From positions 1 to 45,415 of the forward strand of contig JAJYGH010000064.1 in the NCBI GenBank assembly GCA_021785175.1: a stretch of 45,415 nucleotides of DNA, written 5' to 3'. Origin of the DNA: Chloroflexota bacterium (GTDB lineage Bacteria > Chloroflexota > Limnocylindria > Limnocylindrales > CSP1-4). The notes below the pieces were generated by a model. That model saw only the letters and a program-made list of their open reading frames with translations, made no database searches and was not told the DNA's origin. The position numbers were made by a program, and so were the translations under genes. Below, one piece after another: positions 45,289-45,415 of the stretch (position 1 is its first letter; each line of letters starts with the position of its first letter).

Positions 45289-45415
45289 GTGGGCATCACA
45301 CGATGAACGGAGATCTCCGGGGCGGTGGGCCGGCCGGGTCGGACCGCGGGGCGCAAGCAGCCGGGCCGGTCGCCGCGGGAACGGCCGGACCTTCGGGCCC
45401 GCAGGCCGCAGCGTC
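45285..45415 (+). CDS. Probable CoA-transferase subunit B, N-terminal fragment (cut by window end)
   Basis: An ATG overlapping the subunit A stop (ATGA) opens a frame that continues to the window end. The 43 visible residues (starting MSGHHTMNGDLRGGG) are Gly/Ala/Pro-rich and not diagnostic. Position and coupling make the beta subunit the likely identity; if so, it has an unusual disordered N-terminal extension. Another possibility is a later start outside the window. Confidence 0.45.
   Translation, partial: MSGHHTMNGDLRGGGPAGSDRGAQAAGPVAAGTAGPSGPQAAA

Overview
The window is very GC-rich (my impression is near 70 percent, not computed) and is densely packed bacterial chromosome. Gene content fits a Chloroflexota bacterium, perhaps of the Limnocylindria type, though an actinobacterial relative cannot be excluded. 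The pointers are an F420-type luciferase-like oxidoreductase, the comEA-comEC, obgE-nadD-rsfS and tkt-pgi-zwf-opcA-pgl blocks, several small zinc-ribbon proteins, and a mixture of Shine-Dalgarno and apparently leaderless starts. No rRNA, tRNA, prophage or CRISPR array was seen.

Layout. 1-6230 (+): 3' part of an F420-dependent oxidoreductase, then the DNA-uptake pair comEA-comEC, an HD-domain hydrolase and holA. 6320-9340 (-): small zinc ribbon, rsfS, nadD and obgE. 9490-18944 (-): a LysM/M23 cell-wall hydrolase with a long leader, rho with a strong promoter, an EamA exporter, a short transaldolase, pyrG, a HAD phosphatase next to a 51-residue membrane protein, an unknown 176-residue protein and a PfkB sugar kinase. 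19093-27138 (+): the glucose-6-phosphate and pentose-phosphate operon tkt-pgi-zwf-opcA-pgl, which supplies NADPH and pentoses. 27142-32510: a BcrC-like PAP2 phosphatase (-), a zinc-ribbon membrane protein, an MFS exporter, and a molybdate block (MerR/TOBE regulator, modA, modB; no modC). 32633-36774 (-): an EamA permease and an SbcC/SbcD-like pair with unusual features. 37162-38644 (+): a zinc-ribbon protein and a HAD-IIA phosphatase carrying a 21-bp in-frame minisatellite. 38799-45415 (+): amino-acid catabolism genes (P5C dehydrogenase, class III aminotransferase, CoA-transferase A and the start of B), interrupted at 40377-42800 by an accessory patch of tandem repeats, an XRE protein with a nuclease-like tail, and an IS21-family remnant.

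The most unusual items are four. (1) An SbcD/Mre11-like protein lacks several metal ligands; its SbcC/Rad50-like partner has no cysteines and carries a membrane hairpin in its coiled coil. (2) An IS21-type terminus has four contiguous 23-bp repeats, and the whole end is tandemly duplicated. (3) Six perfect 21-bp repeats lie inside a HAD phosphatase gene. (4) The comEC frame has no stop where the protein should end, and runs about 500 nt out of frame into the next gene past a perfect 14-bp hairpin.
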